A stretch of DNA of 64,000 nucleotides. Origin: Undaria pinnatifida (lineage: Eukaryota; Sar; Phaeophyceae; Laminariales; Alariaceae). Numbering within the stretch: position 1 is the stretch's first letter; every line of letters starts with the position of its first letter. The stretch is from assembly GCA_012845835.1 (NCBI GenBank), contig JABAKD010000016.1:5729919-5793918 (forward strand), written 5' to 3'. This document shows positions 1-10,553 of the stretch, in pieces. Below the pieces are notes generated by a model. That model made no database searches. It was not told the origin of the DNA and saw only the letters and a list, made by a program, of their open reading frames with translations. Both the position numbers and the translations under genes were made by a program.

Positions 1-35
1 TGACACACAGGACGCAAGATAAGAGTAGAACGTAC

Positions 36-203
36 CTCGATGTCGAACGCCCTCGTGGCACCGTGGGAATGGAATGCGGGATGTATATCGAGCAAGTGGT
101 CGCCTGCCTTCTTCAGGAGGTCACCGACCTTTATGTCGCCGGTGCACTTCGTGTTTATGTCCTCGCCGACTTGGCGGCCCTCGGCGGCTGCTTCGCAGGG
201 CTT
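36..203 (-). pseudogene. Left-arm copy of palindrome exon
   Basis: This 168-bp minus-strand exon mirrors the exon at 12697-12864. It is bordered by a CAG acceptor on its right side and a GTACG donor on its left side. It encodes the same 56 codons with a few substitutions. The second exon would lie outside the window. Whether it is expressed cannot be told; as one of two mirrored copies it may be either a live duplicate or a decayed one. Confidence 0.5.
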
Positions 204-1274
204 CTGCAAACGACAACAACGGATGGGAATACCTTGCGTTCAGTGAATGTTCAAAATAGTACGGCCACGTAGCTGTCGTCGATTTCCAAAGTTGGAAAGG
301 AAGTCGTACAATTTAACACTGTTGTAATGAAAGCGGTCGTTTATGGGCAAAGCCCTGCCTGGTACCACAACGTTGCTGACACCTATGAAACCACCACTGG
401 GACAGGAACGAACGGGATTCACAGTCGCAACTGGTAAGCGTAAGCCCCGGTATACTGCTATATAAGGCCTACCGGCGGAATACCGACAACGAAGGGTAAG
501 AGACAGTACCTGCTGTATATATTGTTCGGTACTACTCTATTACTGCTGCTATCAACACTATCACGACCGACGTGTACTGCGATTCCTGAAGAGGTTGCGC
601 ACCCTACTTGTACTCGTTAATACTAAGAGTTCATGTGGTTGTATGAAAAATGAGTAACAGTAGTAGTACACCGCGTCACTACATGAACAACTCGCTAACC
701 CCAATCACGGGACTGCTCTCCAACATCACCCAGGTCAACTTCAGCTTCTGTTTACTGCTATATATCAAACTCCAGTGTGTACTGCGACTGGTGCTGAGGT
801 ATCATGCTGCTGTGCTATTTATCACTGCATGGACCATTTTTACAACCCTGGCTGACCCCCGTGATGAGACTTGACCGTTTTCATTTGCGTCTTACATGAA
901 TAGATACCACGTAGTCGTAGTCGTACATCCAAAACGTGTGTTTATATCACAGCACAAAGCGTCACTGCATGGACCACTTGTTCAACCCCCGCTTACCCCG
1001 ATGACGGGACTGCCCCGTACTTGTAGTCGTACATACATGAAGTGTGTTTGGCTGTACGTATGAAAAAGAAATCGCATCACACAGCAGCGTCACTGCATAG
1101 GTCTACTCGTAGACCTGAGTACTTGTACAATTCCCGCTTACACCGCGATGTCGGGACTGCCCCGTACACGTACTCGTACATGACATGCAAAAGTGTGTTT
1201 GTACGCATGAAAAAGAAGTCACAGCACAACGACAGAAATGTAACTCACGTTTCGTCAAGCTCTCAGCTCCTTCG

Positions 1275-1535
1275 TTAGGGACGCCGATCGAAGGTGAATC
1301 ACAGGTGTCCGCGTCACACCAGTCACACACACGAGGGTTGTCGCCGCTTCCCCAGTGCTTCTTGTTAAGGTTATGAAAAGCTTTGGCACGTGGAAGGCTC
1401 GTCTTCGTTAGGGACGCCGATCGAAGGTGAATCACGGGTGTCCGCGTCACACCAGTCACACACACGAGGGTTGTCGCCGCTTCCCCAGTGCTTATTGTTA
1501 AGGTTATGAAAAGCTTGGCACGTGGAAGGCTCGTC
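1275..1535. repeat. Tandem duplication of about 128 bp in left arm
   Basis: Two adjacent copies of a segment beginning near TTCGTTAGGGACGCCGATCG lie at about 1276-1402 and 1406-1535. The right palindrome arm has a single copy. The duplication therefore arose after the arms separated, or was lost from the other arm. It doubles the coding piece with the N-L-N-x-K-H-W motif and a C-x-x-C pair. Confidence 0.85.
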
Positions 1536-1772
1536 ACTCCTGCAGGTGTCGCAGACAGCGTACTGGGAACTCCTGTTTTTCCTATTTCGTGCGATGAGGA
1601 AGCCGTCACAACCCTTGCTCGGGCACGGCCAATCAGGATTGCCAGAAGAAGCTGAGTCCCGTTCTTGCCCGACCAGCTTCCACACGCCTGATCCTGAAAC
1701 TCCACCACCCCCACTGTTGGCGGAGCCTCCTCCCGCACTAGCCTTGGTCCGCTTCGCAAATTTCAACTTCAA
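1371..1772 (-). pseudogene. Cys-rich coding piece, left-arm copy
   Basis: This minus-strand open frame of 133 residues matches the right-arm frame at 10901-11299. It has a Gly/Ser-rich stretch, then a four-cysteine cluster (CPSKGC about 20 residues before CDTC) and a second C-x-x-C pair (CDWC). The spacing resembles a zinc ribbon or zinc knuckle. No family is recognised. The duplicate lies in mirror orientation, so the two copies diverge from the palindrome centre. Confidence 0.4.
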
Positions 1773-1889
1773 ATTGTTATTGCCGATCCGGCAAATTTCA
1801 AATTCAAATTGTTTGCAGCCGTCAACGGCAATTCCCTCTCAACAGCCAGCAATTGGCCAACTTCAAAAGTAAAAGTACAAAAAAGAAGT

Positions 1890-2357
1890 ATTACGGAAGG
1901 GGAGTTACGGAAGGGGAGGCTAGGGATAGAGGCGGATCCGATGTCTATGTGGGTCTGGGTGGTCTCTAGCCACTCATGCGGCATGACCCTAGGTCTTGTG
2001 TGCATTGTACAGAGAGGAAGGTGCCAGGGACCCAGCCAACACAGCACTGCTACCGACCTGATGATAGCAGCCTCCCGATCGGTACCGAGTTCGGTGGTTG
2101 AGCCTGAACAGCGGTAGTGTAAGCCTTGAAGGTGGCTTGTGAGAAGGAGTAGAAGGTCTTCGGTCGTGGATACGGTATTCGCTTTGTGGATTATTGCCAA
2201 CTCAGGGCAAGCAAAGGAGTACAGAGCAGAGGGAGGCGAGGAACCAGTCGCTCCCAGACGGGGACCCTGCAAGACGGACCATACTGCTAGTACCTATTGG
2301 GACTAACGCATTCCCAAAAGTGCAACTCCTATCAACCGTAACAATGTAACCGTAACA
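1890..2357 (-). repeat. 3' LTR of the 8.1-kb element
   Basis: This LTR is direct-repeat partner of 9561-10014. Read on the minus strand it begins TGTTACGG and is preceded by a polypurine run. It contains an extra 14-bp repeat near its end that the other LTR lacks. The apparent 167-codon minus-strand frame through it has no recognisable product. Confidence 0.93.
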
Positions 2358-4480
2358 TCCCCCCATTAGTATGAACAGCTGTTTGTCAGCTGCAACATAC
2401 TAATTAACGGTAGCAGGGAGAGTGACAACCGCGAGGTGACACACTTCCTTTGGCGAAAACTACCGGTGATGTCTTTGAGTAGGTCGAACGGCCAACCGAA
2501 AATTACAAGAGGCAAATAGTGGCAAAACTCAAATAAAATCCACTGCTCTTCATAATTCTCACTGCGCGTTGGCTCGTGGCCCGACATCGACTTGCGCGAA
2601 GGTAAAACCGGCTTCCGGGAAAAACCCTTCGCTCCCCATCCCGAGAGCCCTAGAATTTAGACAACAACCGAAAACATCAAGTGACACTCGGACGTAAAAT
2701 ACTCTAAAAAAAAACCGTCCCTCGCTTGGTGTTCCCACTGTAGTTGCTGCCCGGCTCTCAACACCTACAGCGCGGGAAAAACCTGGCCATCCAGGAAAAA
2801 AACCCATAGCGCAAAGCCCTACAACACCAAACTCACACAAACGCCACGGCACACCGCACGAACCCACTTGGGTGCTGCCGAGCGCAGGGCCACCCTTCGA
2901 CTACCAATCAGACCAGAACATCTAATCAGCCCGTCTCCAAACATTCAAACTTTAACTGGCTGTCAACTGGGGGCACGCTCGAAAATCGACAACACCATAA
3001 CTTCCCCCCTAGCATAAGGCGATGACAAGAGCCATATGCTATAGCAATACTGTGACTGTATAGCCAAGAGTACAGAGCCGCAAAACTTTTTACCGAAATA
3101 ATGACCTCGAGGATAGGCTAACAAACCGAAAACACAGGGGCCATAAGAGGGAAATCCTCGATAAAAACCCTCCCCCCTGCCTTTTCACTGCGTATTTGAT
3201 CGCCTGACCACCATTCAATGGCTCAAAGTCCGTATGTGAACGAATTTGACGTGCATGAAAGCAGCACGAAACTCCACGGAACTGACTCGTCTACTCCTCT
3301 TTGAGTCTGCCCACGTACAATACCATTTTCCATCAAAATGCAACGTCGGTAACTCCGCAACATATCGCAAAAGGAACAAAAGCACGACGGGCAAATAATT
3401 ATATATCTTCGGCAAAAGCGGAACTCCGATGCGAGGCATCAAAGCACAAAAATAAGAAGAATCTGACACAATAAACCTCAAACAAAGTAAACGGCATACA
3501 ATATAATCCACGAAAACGCCATGTCGGTAGCTCAACAACATACCGCAAAAAGAAGAAAAGCATGACGGGCAAAGAGATCCTAAACCTTTGGCAAAAGCAG
3601 AACTCCGATGCCAGGTATCAAAGCACAAAAAGGTAGAATGTGACATAAACCGAAAACAAAATAAACGGCTGAAGGTCGAGGATAAGCATGAAGCCCTCAC
3701 CAGACAACCACTTGATAGTCTATTTAAATTCAACTCATACCCAAATAGTAAACACGACCCCGTCACTTCTCAAGAGACTATACCAACAGCCTATCCGAAT
3801 CTTAAAGCAGTGCCGATCCTAGAAACAGGGCATACCCCCCATGAGCTGTGAAATAAAATCAACGCAGATGCCCAGGGGAAATTCATACAACGAGCAAGAG
3901 CCCGATAAAATCCCATTGGTAACTCCGAAACAAAGCCATTACAATCGCAGAAAGATTGTAACAACACAGTTGAGCCTCCAAAGTAAGTCAAACAAGGCAA
4001 AAAGCAAAACGAAACGACACGGCCAACAACGACCAACACAAAAACAAAACATAGCAGCCAACACGGCTATCAAACATAAAAAACAAAGCAAAACGAAGTA
4101 ACACGACCAACAGTAACCAACACCAGAAAAAGGAAGAATTTAGACTGGCAAACCAAGACCGGCAAGTGGCCTGAAATCGAAGGACTACAACGGCACGTAG
4201 TATGCAGCCTCCTGACGAACAAACACCTGTTCGCCTGTCAAAAGCAAGCCCTATCCAACCACTGATTACAAACTCGTCACTGTTCAAGAGACTTCATACC
4301 GACAGTAGCTCGCACCCTTCATAAAATAGTGTCAATAAAGAAAAATAAAAAACAAGGATTTCAACTCGAACACTCGCACCCAACCCAAGTACAACAGCGT
4401 TCACAACGTCGTCGCACTATTGTAAAATAACACACATCTTGCTGCCCCGTACTGTTTTACACCCGGCCGACCGGTGCCCG
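2358..4480. other. Interior of LTR element, no gene recognised
   Basis: No protein family is recognisable here. The longest minus-strand frame, 183 residues at 3215-3766, is Phe/Cys/Leu-rich and looks like chance reading through A-rich DNA. A diverged direct repeat of about 110 bp lies at 3347-3450 and 3520-3635. The segment 3840-4140 is A- and C-rich low complexity. Confidence 0.6.
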
Positions 4481-4539
4481 GGTGATTCCCGTCTTAACCC
4501 ACAACAAAACGGCATTCCCCCCGACCCCACTTTATCCAA

Positions 4540-5034
4540 ACCGAAAAGCTAGGCCCAACGGACAGCTAACTACAGTCCCGCAGGAGGAAAATTGGCCACC
4601 GGGTCGAAACCCCCTGTATGTCTTGTATCATCCAAACCATTGTGATTGCAACAATGGCCCCATTCAACGATTACCATGGCCAGAACCTAAAATGCCAAGT
4701 AGCGCCCTACTCACCCATGCCCCTCAAAGTAGCGTGGGGTGGCGGCCTCACAAATTATTCCTCGCATGACTCAAACATGGTACGAATAATGCTCACACCC
4801 TTTACTCATCACCCAACGGTAGGTTCAACAAAAACTTACGGTGAGATTAAAAGGGGTCGCCGCGAAGGATTTCGTCAAAATATCCGCGTGCTGCTCTTCC
4901 GAAGCTACAAATTGAATATCATTTTTCTTCGCACGAAGTAGCTCTCGGACGAAATGGAACCGCACATCTATGTGTTTGCTCCGGCGGCCTGACCAATTAC
5001 TATGACCAAACACGAGAACATACGTCTCGCACAC
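4540..5034 (-). pseudogene. Copia RNase H and 3' tail fragment
   Basis: The DNA at about 4540-4985 matches the tail of the Copia element at 51545-51985 almost base for base in long blocks. The minus-strand reading includes SKHIDVRFHFVRELLRAK and a downstream ADILTK, the usual C-terminal signature of Copia RNase H. It is a fossil fragment in the same orientation as the host LTR element. It could be the element's own remnant pol or an older piece it carries. Confidence 0.75.
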
Positions 5035-8000
5035 CAGAGTAAATTTCTAGATACAGATACCCACACATAACATTCACCCCGCTATCGCAACAAAGCATCG
5101 TAATATTTTTTTGACCGAACTACTCAATCCCAAATCGAACATCTGCCACCAACTGGATGTACCATGAAAAAACAAAAACGAAAAGAGAAACAAACGAAGG
5201 TCGCATAGCAAGGCAGCAACCGCGGCAAAAAGCAACAGCAGAACAGCAGCGGAAAGCAACACAAGAAATGAGTGAACGAGCTAACTGAGGAATATGGCGC
5301 AGTATGCAAGTCTTTGTACAAACAAAGGAGCGCAAAAGTATGTGCGCACTCATGCTATCCTGAGAAGGACATGCGAACCAAAACCACCAGCAGTAGAGAC
5401 AGGCGGAGGCGGTCAGACAGCAACAATAGCAGAAAACAGCGGCCTAGCAGCAGAATACATTGTTTGAGAGATGAGTGCAAACGGGAGGGAGTTGACAAAT
5501 ACAGCGGAGCATGCGAGCCTTTCAATATATACGAAGAAACGAAACTATTCGTGCGCACATGACATTCGGTTCAATAAAAAAAAACAAGATACATCATCAA
5601 GCGGCTCTAGTATCCGTGTCGTTGCCTCATCCTAAAGAGAGCCAACTATGTGGTTACTGCTTGCTGTGTCTGACGACAGCGATGTCCCCACCGCAATCAT
5701 CGCCTGCTTCCAAAACAGAGCACAAAGTAATGGGGCAAAGGAAACAAGGAAGGGATGGAAAAACAGGAGGGCGGTTCAGCAACTACTGCATCACACGACG
5801 ATGTCACGGTAGCCACATCCGCAACAACAACCCGACGACACAGCAGTAACAACAGTGGAACCCTTCCCGGCCAAATGAAATGACAGATGAAGGTAGGCAT
5901 GCATAGCGTACGTGACCAATTGACAAACGATACTTTTTTTTTATTGATCAACAGCGACCACCTCCAGCTTGATCACGAGCAAACATGGAGTTGGGTTTGA
6001 TCACAGGCAAACGTGCGTGATCATGGGTTAACGTGTTTGCTCGGGTCAAACATCACCGGTTTGATCACGAACGAAGTGGATGCAAAAACAGGGAAACATC
6101 AACATTAGCGGGAGAGCAGGTGAAAACATCACCAGAAAACCGTGATCAGCATCCAGTCATGTGTACCCGGTTCACTATTAATAATGAATCCGCAAGCGAT
6201 ACCAGAGAGCATATCGAGCAAAACAACAATGACACAAACTGCAGTAAGCTCAGCGTACCACAGCGCCAACAATTGAATTGAATTAAATTAAATGAAATTG
6301 AATTTAATTATACGCGTATGAAAATACGTGGAAGTGTGGTGAGCTAACTTCCCATCCGCCGGAGAAAAAAATAAAAAATAAAAAAATAATCAATTGATTG
6401 ACACAGCTCCTAAAGTGGGGAGACAAGTAGCATGTTAGCAATACAGCAGTGGAAATATATCAGGTGACATGATGGCGCGGGAGGGCTTGGACCCAGAGGA
6501 GACTGGTTGCTGTCCCCCCAAACATAGGAGACAACAACACGGCTCGACCAGGCGCAGACCCTCCCATTGCAGGCTAAATAACAGTAATGGGAAGTGGGGC
6601 ATGTGAAATACAGCAGTAGCAGAATGTATAGTAGCGATACGACCCGGAAAGGCGCGGACCCAGAGGAGACTGGTTGTCGTCTCCCCCAACATAGGAGACA
6701 ACAACACACGGCTCAACCAGGCGAAGACCCTCCCATTGTGCCGTTGTGGCTGGGGAACACAACTCAAGTACGTCAGGAATGGGTTCAGTAATTTCAAAAG
6801 TCGCGAGGCTCCCCTCTTATCAACACAAGACACATACATCACTGCTGTCCAATTTCTCAGCGCAAGGAACTGCTGTTGTTGCGAGTGTAAAAATTCGAAC
6901 ATCGTACCACTTTGGGCCTCTCCTGCTGTAGGCAGTGCTCACGGGGCACCCCAAACAGTGGAGAACAAGCAACGCAGGCAACAACGCGCGGCAACAGCAA
7001 CGGCAGCAACAGCAGAGACACACGTGCGGATAAAAGGCCTGGGAGTTTCCGCAGCCAGTACACCCGTGGCGCGCACTCAAACCACTATCCCGCATCCCTT
7101 CGGACTTATGCTTTTGCTTCTCTTTCATCATTTTTGAGCTGGCTGTCGGAAAGTCTAGGGCGGGGGCCTAACCGGGTGTACTGCTGTTTAACTTCCACCT
7201 GTGCCATCCGACAACGACAGAGAGGGCAATCGGAACTGGAGGGAGCCATGGTGAGAGCAACGATACAGACAAACTCCAGGGTAGCGTGCTCCCCTGGGTG
7301 TGTCGTGGACCCAAAAGATCAGCGGATACCAGTCGAAATAGTTAGTCTACAGCAGCAATACTTCTGCGTTGTAATATGGGATCCACTCGCGAAAAAGGGC
7401 GACACAATGTTCAAGTGAACAAAAAAACAAAACAAAACAAAAAAAAAACACAAAAAAGGACGAGAAAATAGCATCATGAAAGCGACGCGATTGGGTATCG
7501 ACGCGGGACGCGTGCAAAGGCGGCACCGTGTCCACCTAACTGCTGCTGGACAGGCTGGGCTCCCAGGAGCGCGCGCTAAAAGTCGCGCTCACGCGCTTCG
7601 AAAAAGAGGAACAAAATGAGTGATGATGCCATGCGCTCGGAGCACAAAAAATATATAGCAGCAGAGGGGCACAAGAGGAGCAGCCGCAGAAAAAGCAGCA
7701 CACAGAACCACGACGAGAAACCCGAAACCAGAGGGAAATACACAGGGTGATCACCCGCGAGGGCAAGCGCGTATCCCGGATGGACACATGTGAATGCAGA
7801 CAAGGTGACAAAATAATTCAGAAACAGCGGGGTGCTTGTTTTTTGTGCGCTATACAAAACAATGAGAACGATGGGCTCGAGCAAACAGTAGGTGGGCTGA
7901 TGCGACAGCACGGAGAGAGAGGAGTGGTATACCAGGCTTATACCAAGCGAGTAACAGTTCGGTGCATTTTTGTTTTTGGGATTAAGGTCCCAAGCTACAG

Positions 8001-8670
8001 TATACCCACCCACAGGGCAAAGCAAATAACTAAAAAACACAGCACGATACACAACCCACAGGCGCGCGGGAATCCAGACGTTTTTATTTATTTATTTATT
8101 TATTTATTTATTTTTGATGAGTGATCGAGCATCAAGCGCCGCGTCACTAGTAGGTAGGGTGGGAAGGAGAGGTTTTACTAGAGAGGCCCAACCCACACCA
8201 AAATAGCGCTCTGACACCGCGGTGGTCGACAGGTCACTGCCAAATGTGAGACTAGTCCAGGGGGGAGAGGTCACGAGGATGATCCCAAACATGCACGAGG
8301 TTCAAACACTAGCACGCAGCTCGACTCGGGGTCTTCGGTCTTACGCACTTTTCACACTCTCATCATCGTTTCTGGCTGCCGCACGGGTGAGTCTGCTGCT
8401 GTGGAGCCGCAAGTGCGAGAGACACGACCCATCAATGATCACTCAATCCGATCAACCTGGTAGTTCAACTGTCCAGTGGCAACCAGCTATCCACGCGGGT
8501 ACAGGAACAGCTATTGTGGTGGCGGCAACGGGCAAAGGAAAAAAAATCGAACACACCCAAGCGCTCTGCCTTCCCCTACAAGTGCGTATGACAAAGCGGA
8601 TGGAAAAAAAAAACAGAAGCGCCAACACGTGCCAGCGGGCAAAAAAAACAGAAAGGCGCGAAAGAGCTTA
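5035..8670. other. Interior of LTR element, repeats only
   Basis: No conserved protein is visible on either strand. A direct repeat of about 95 bp, built around GGACCCAGAGGAGACTGG, lies at 6476-6575 and 6647-6738. A (TTTA)n run lies at 8081-8116. A short sequence at about 6322-6365 (ATACGTGGAAGTGTGGTGAG) recurs at 36365. Many short frames here are chance readings of CAG- and A-rich DNA. Confidence 0.6.
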
Positions 8671-9482
8671 GGGCCCGAATTAACGAGGAACTTGCAAAAT
8701 CGAATTTCGATTTTTTTTAATAGAATTTAATTTAATTTGCATCTGATTGGTCAAAAAATGAATCACCAAGCAGGCATTCTCAGAATTATTACGAAAAATC
8801 CAATTCAACAAAGAAGTAAAAAAAGACTTTCTCGGTCGAATTTAGTCGAAAATCAAAATTGAATTTAGGGAGTTTGTCCACCTAGCCATGGCTTGTTCTG
8901 TGTAACCGAAGCCGGCCACGCGAATTGGTGCCATGTCGTCGGCTGATTGAGAGGCGAGAAGCCAACATTGTGAGAGGTAGGACCACCGGAGCAGCCGCAG
9001 CGCGGCCTCCGAAGGTCCTTAGCACAGCGTAGACCGCCTGCGACGCTTCGAAAACAACCGAGACCGCCGCAAACCCAGTTTTTCGTCGCCCTGCACCTCG
9101 AAAGTTACACGACCAACTACCACATGATGACTTCGCTCAGAAGTTCGACCGCTATATCCCCGTCGCTGCTGCGCGTGTCGGGCAGCGGGGTGGCGCCAGC
9201 CCATCCAAGAGACACCTAGAGCCATAGCCTCCAAGCCGCTGCCGGCCAAAATAATCTGCGGCTAGCCGCGGCGCTCCGGGGAGGACGCGAGCCATCGCTC
9301 GCCTCGGTCGTTGCCCACGGGTGTTCGTTGACCCTTTTGCGTTTTTTGAATTTTTTTATTTCCTAGAACGCACTGCGCCGTTCCTTGATAAGAACCAAAG
9401 TTGATTTTTTCGTGTATTTTTCATGAAATTAAAAAAAAAAAATCGAAATTCGATTTTGCAAGTTCCTCGTTAATTCGGGCCC
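8671..9482. mobile_element. 812-bp TIR element (PIF/Harbinger-like MITE)
   Basis: Terminal inverted repeats of about 50 bp start GGGCCCGAATTAACGAGG at both ends. They are flanked by a TTA duplication at 8668-8670 and 9483-9485. A 3-bp TTA duplication with G-rich TIRs is typical of PIF/Harbinger elements, and the length and lack of a transposase fit a MITE. It is nested in the LTR retrotransposon and so is younger than it. No coding sequence is seen inside. Confidence 0.88.
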
Positions 9483-9560
9483 TTACAAGCCACGCGGCTA
9501 CAGCATGGAAAGCGCAACTACGGTTCATCTACAGCACGGAGGTCTCGGATTGGACACCAT

Positions 9561-10014
9561 ATTACGGAAGGGGAGGCTAGGGATAGAGGCGGATCCGATG
9601 TCTATGTGGGTCTGGGTGGTCTCTAGCCACTCATGCGGCATGACCCTAGGTCTTGTGTGCATTGTACAGAGAGGAAGGTGCCAGGGACCCAGCCAACACA
9701 GCACTGCTACCGACCTGATGATAGCAGCCTCCCGATCGGTACCGAGTTCGGTGGTTGAGCCTGAACAGCGGTAGTGTAAGCCTTGAAGGTGGCTTGTGAG
9801 AAGGAGTAGAAGGTCTTCGGTCGTGGATACGGTATTCGCTTTGTGGATTATTGCTAACTCAGGGCAAGCAAAGGAGTACAGAGCAGAGGGAGGCGAGGAA
9901 CCAGTCGCTCCCAGACGGGGACCCTGCAAGACGGACCATACTGCTAGTACCTATTGGGACTAACGCATTCCCAAAAGTGCAACTCCTATCAACCGTAACA
10001 ATGTAACCGTAACA
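9561..10014 (-). repeat. 5' LTR of the 8.1-kb element
   Basis: This is the right-hand LTR, near identical to 1890-2357. On the minus strand it begins TGTTACGG and ends CCGTAAT, and is followed after one base by the primer-binding-like TGG site at 9542-9560. Confidence 0.93.
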
Positions 10015-10553
10015 GAAGTTGCTGAAAAAGCAAAATAAAAATATCAGAGAGCAAGCAGTAAAGATCAGAGAATGAGAGCTCAAAAGTAAGTAAGAATGAG
10101 ACTAGGGAAAGCAAGGAAGGCAAGGAACTTCGGGACGGTTCTTTTCCCCAGCAACTAATTTTCTTTTCGGCAATTACGGGCTGAGAAGGGCTGAGAGGGG
10201 GGAGGATATGCCGAGCGAGACGTCCGAAGGGGGCGAGGTCTAGGTATATAGTTGTATGAGGATCGCATTATATTATGAGTATAGTCTAGGATTCTAGGTA
10301 AGTTGAGGGTGTGCATCTGACAGCACTGCCAACGGGGGTTCGTGTTCGAATAAAGAGAAACAACACTAGATGGAACCAGGTGCAATATGCCATAGCAACG
10401 AATTGCTTCATCCGGCACACGGTGACGAACAACAACAGCAGCAGCCCCCGCACAACTCTTGATATATATGTACGTGTAGTTTCAACAACAGCAGGAGCGG
10501 CAGCTGCGACAGCTTGTTGGAGAACAGCAAGCAGCGTTTCCAGCATTAGTATG
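10015..10553. repeat. Inner left arm and loop of the giant palindrome
   Basis: Bases 10015-10258 are the inner end of the left arm and pair with 10554-10803 on the other strand. The unpaired loop is 10259-10553 and has CAACAACAGCAGCAG-type runs. The motif GGATATGCCGAGCGAGACGT in this arm has a diverged match at about 13564. No gene is recognised. Before the LTR insertion this was contiguous with base 1889. Confidence 0.9.

Larger units (their letters stand above)
1..1889. repeat. Left arm of giant palindrome (outer end outside window)
   Basis: This stretch is the reverse complement of the right arm at about 10800-12905, with point differences and two large length differences. The match starts at base 1, so the arm continues beyond the window. 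The inner end was cut by the LTR retrotransposon at 1890-10014; the rest of the arm resumes at 10015. The arm carries diverged tandem subrepeats at about 600-1200, each with a G+C-rich core like CAGTCCCGTCATCGG (seen here as its complement). It lacks a segment of about 370 bp found in the other arm at about 11325-11690. Long arms with internal tandem subrepeats are typical of foldback transposons, but an inverted segmental duplication is also possible. Confidence 0.9.
1890..10014 (-). mobile_element. Young LTR retrotransposon, non-autonomous-looking, 8.1 kb
   Basis: Direct repeats at 1890-2357 and 9561-10014 start TGTTACGG on the minus strand and end CCGTAAT. A 5-bp target duplication GAAGT flanks the element at 1885-1889 and 10015-10019. 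On the minus strand a TGG-initiated primer-binding-like site (TGGTGTCCAATCCGAGACC) follows the right LTR by one base, and a G-rich polypurine tract at about 2358-2364 precedes the left LTR. The right arm of the palindrome preserves the empty site, running uninterrupted through the same bases. The LTRs differ by eye at one base plus a short repeat in the left copy, so insertion was recent. The interior shows only a Copia RNase H-like fragment. It lacks a recognisable full gag-pol and is best seen as a broken or non-autonomous fossil. Confidence 0.92.

Noticed and set aside
1103-1759. 218-residue minus-strand frame in the left arm
   Set aside because: It overlaps the Cys-rich frame at 1371-1772 in another phase and its content comes from the tandem duplication; the right arm does not keep it whole.
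1769-2272. 167-residue minus-strand frame also found at 9525-9929
   Set aside because: It lies within the two LTRs, so its conservation is due to LTR identity, not to coding.
1890-2357. A 460-bp MITE with TTACGG inverted ends
   Set aside because: The second copy at 9561 in direct orientation, the primer-binding-like site, polypurine tract and the GAAGT duplication around the whole show they are LTRs.
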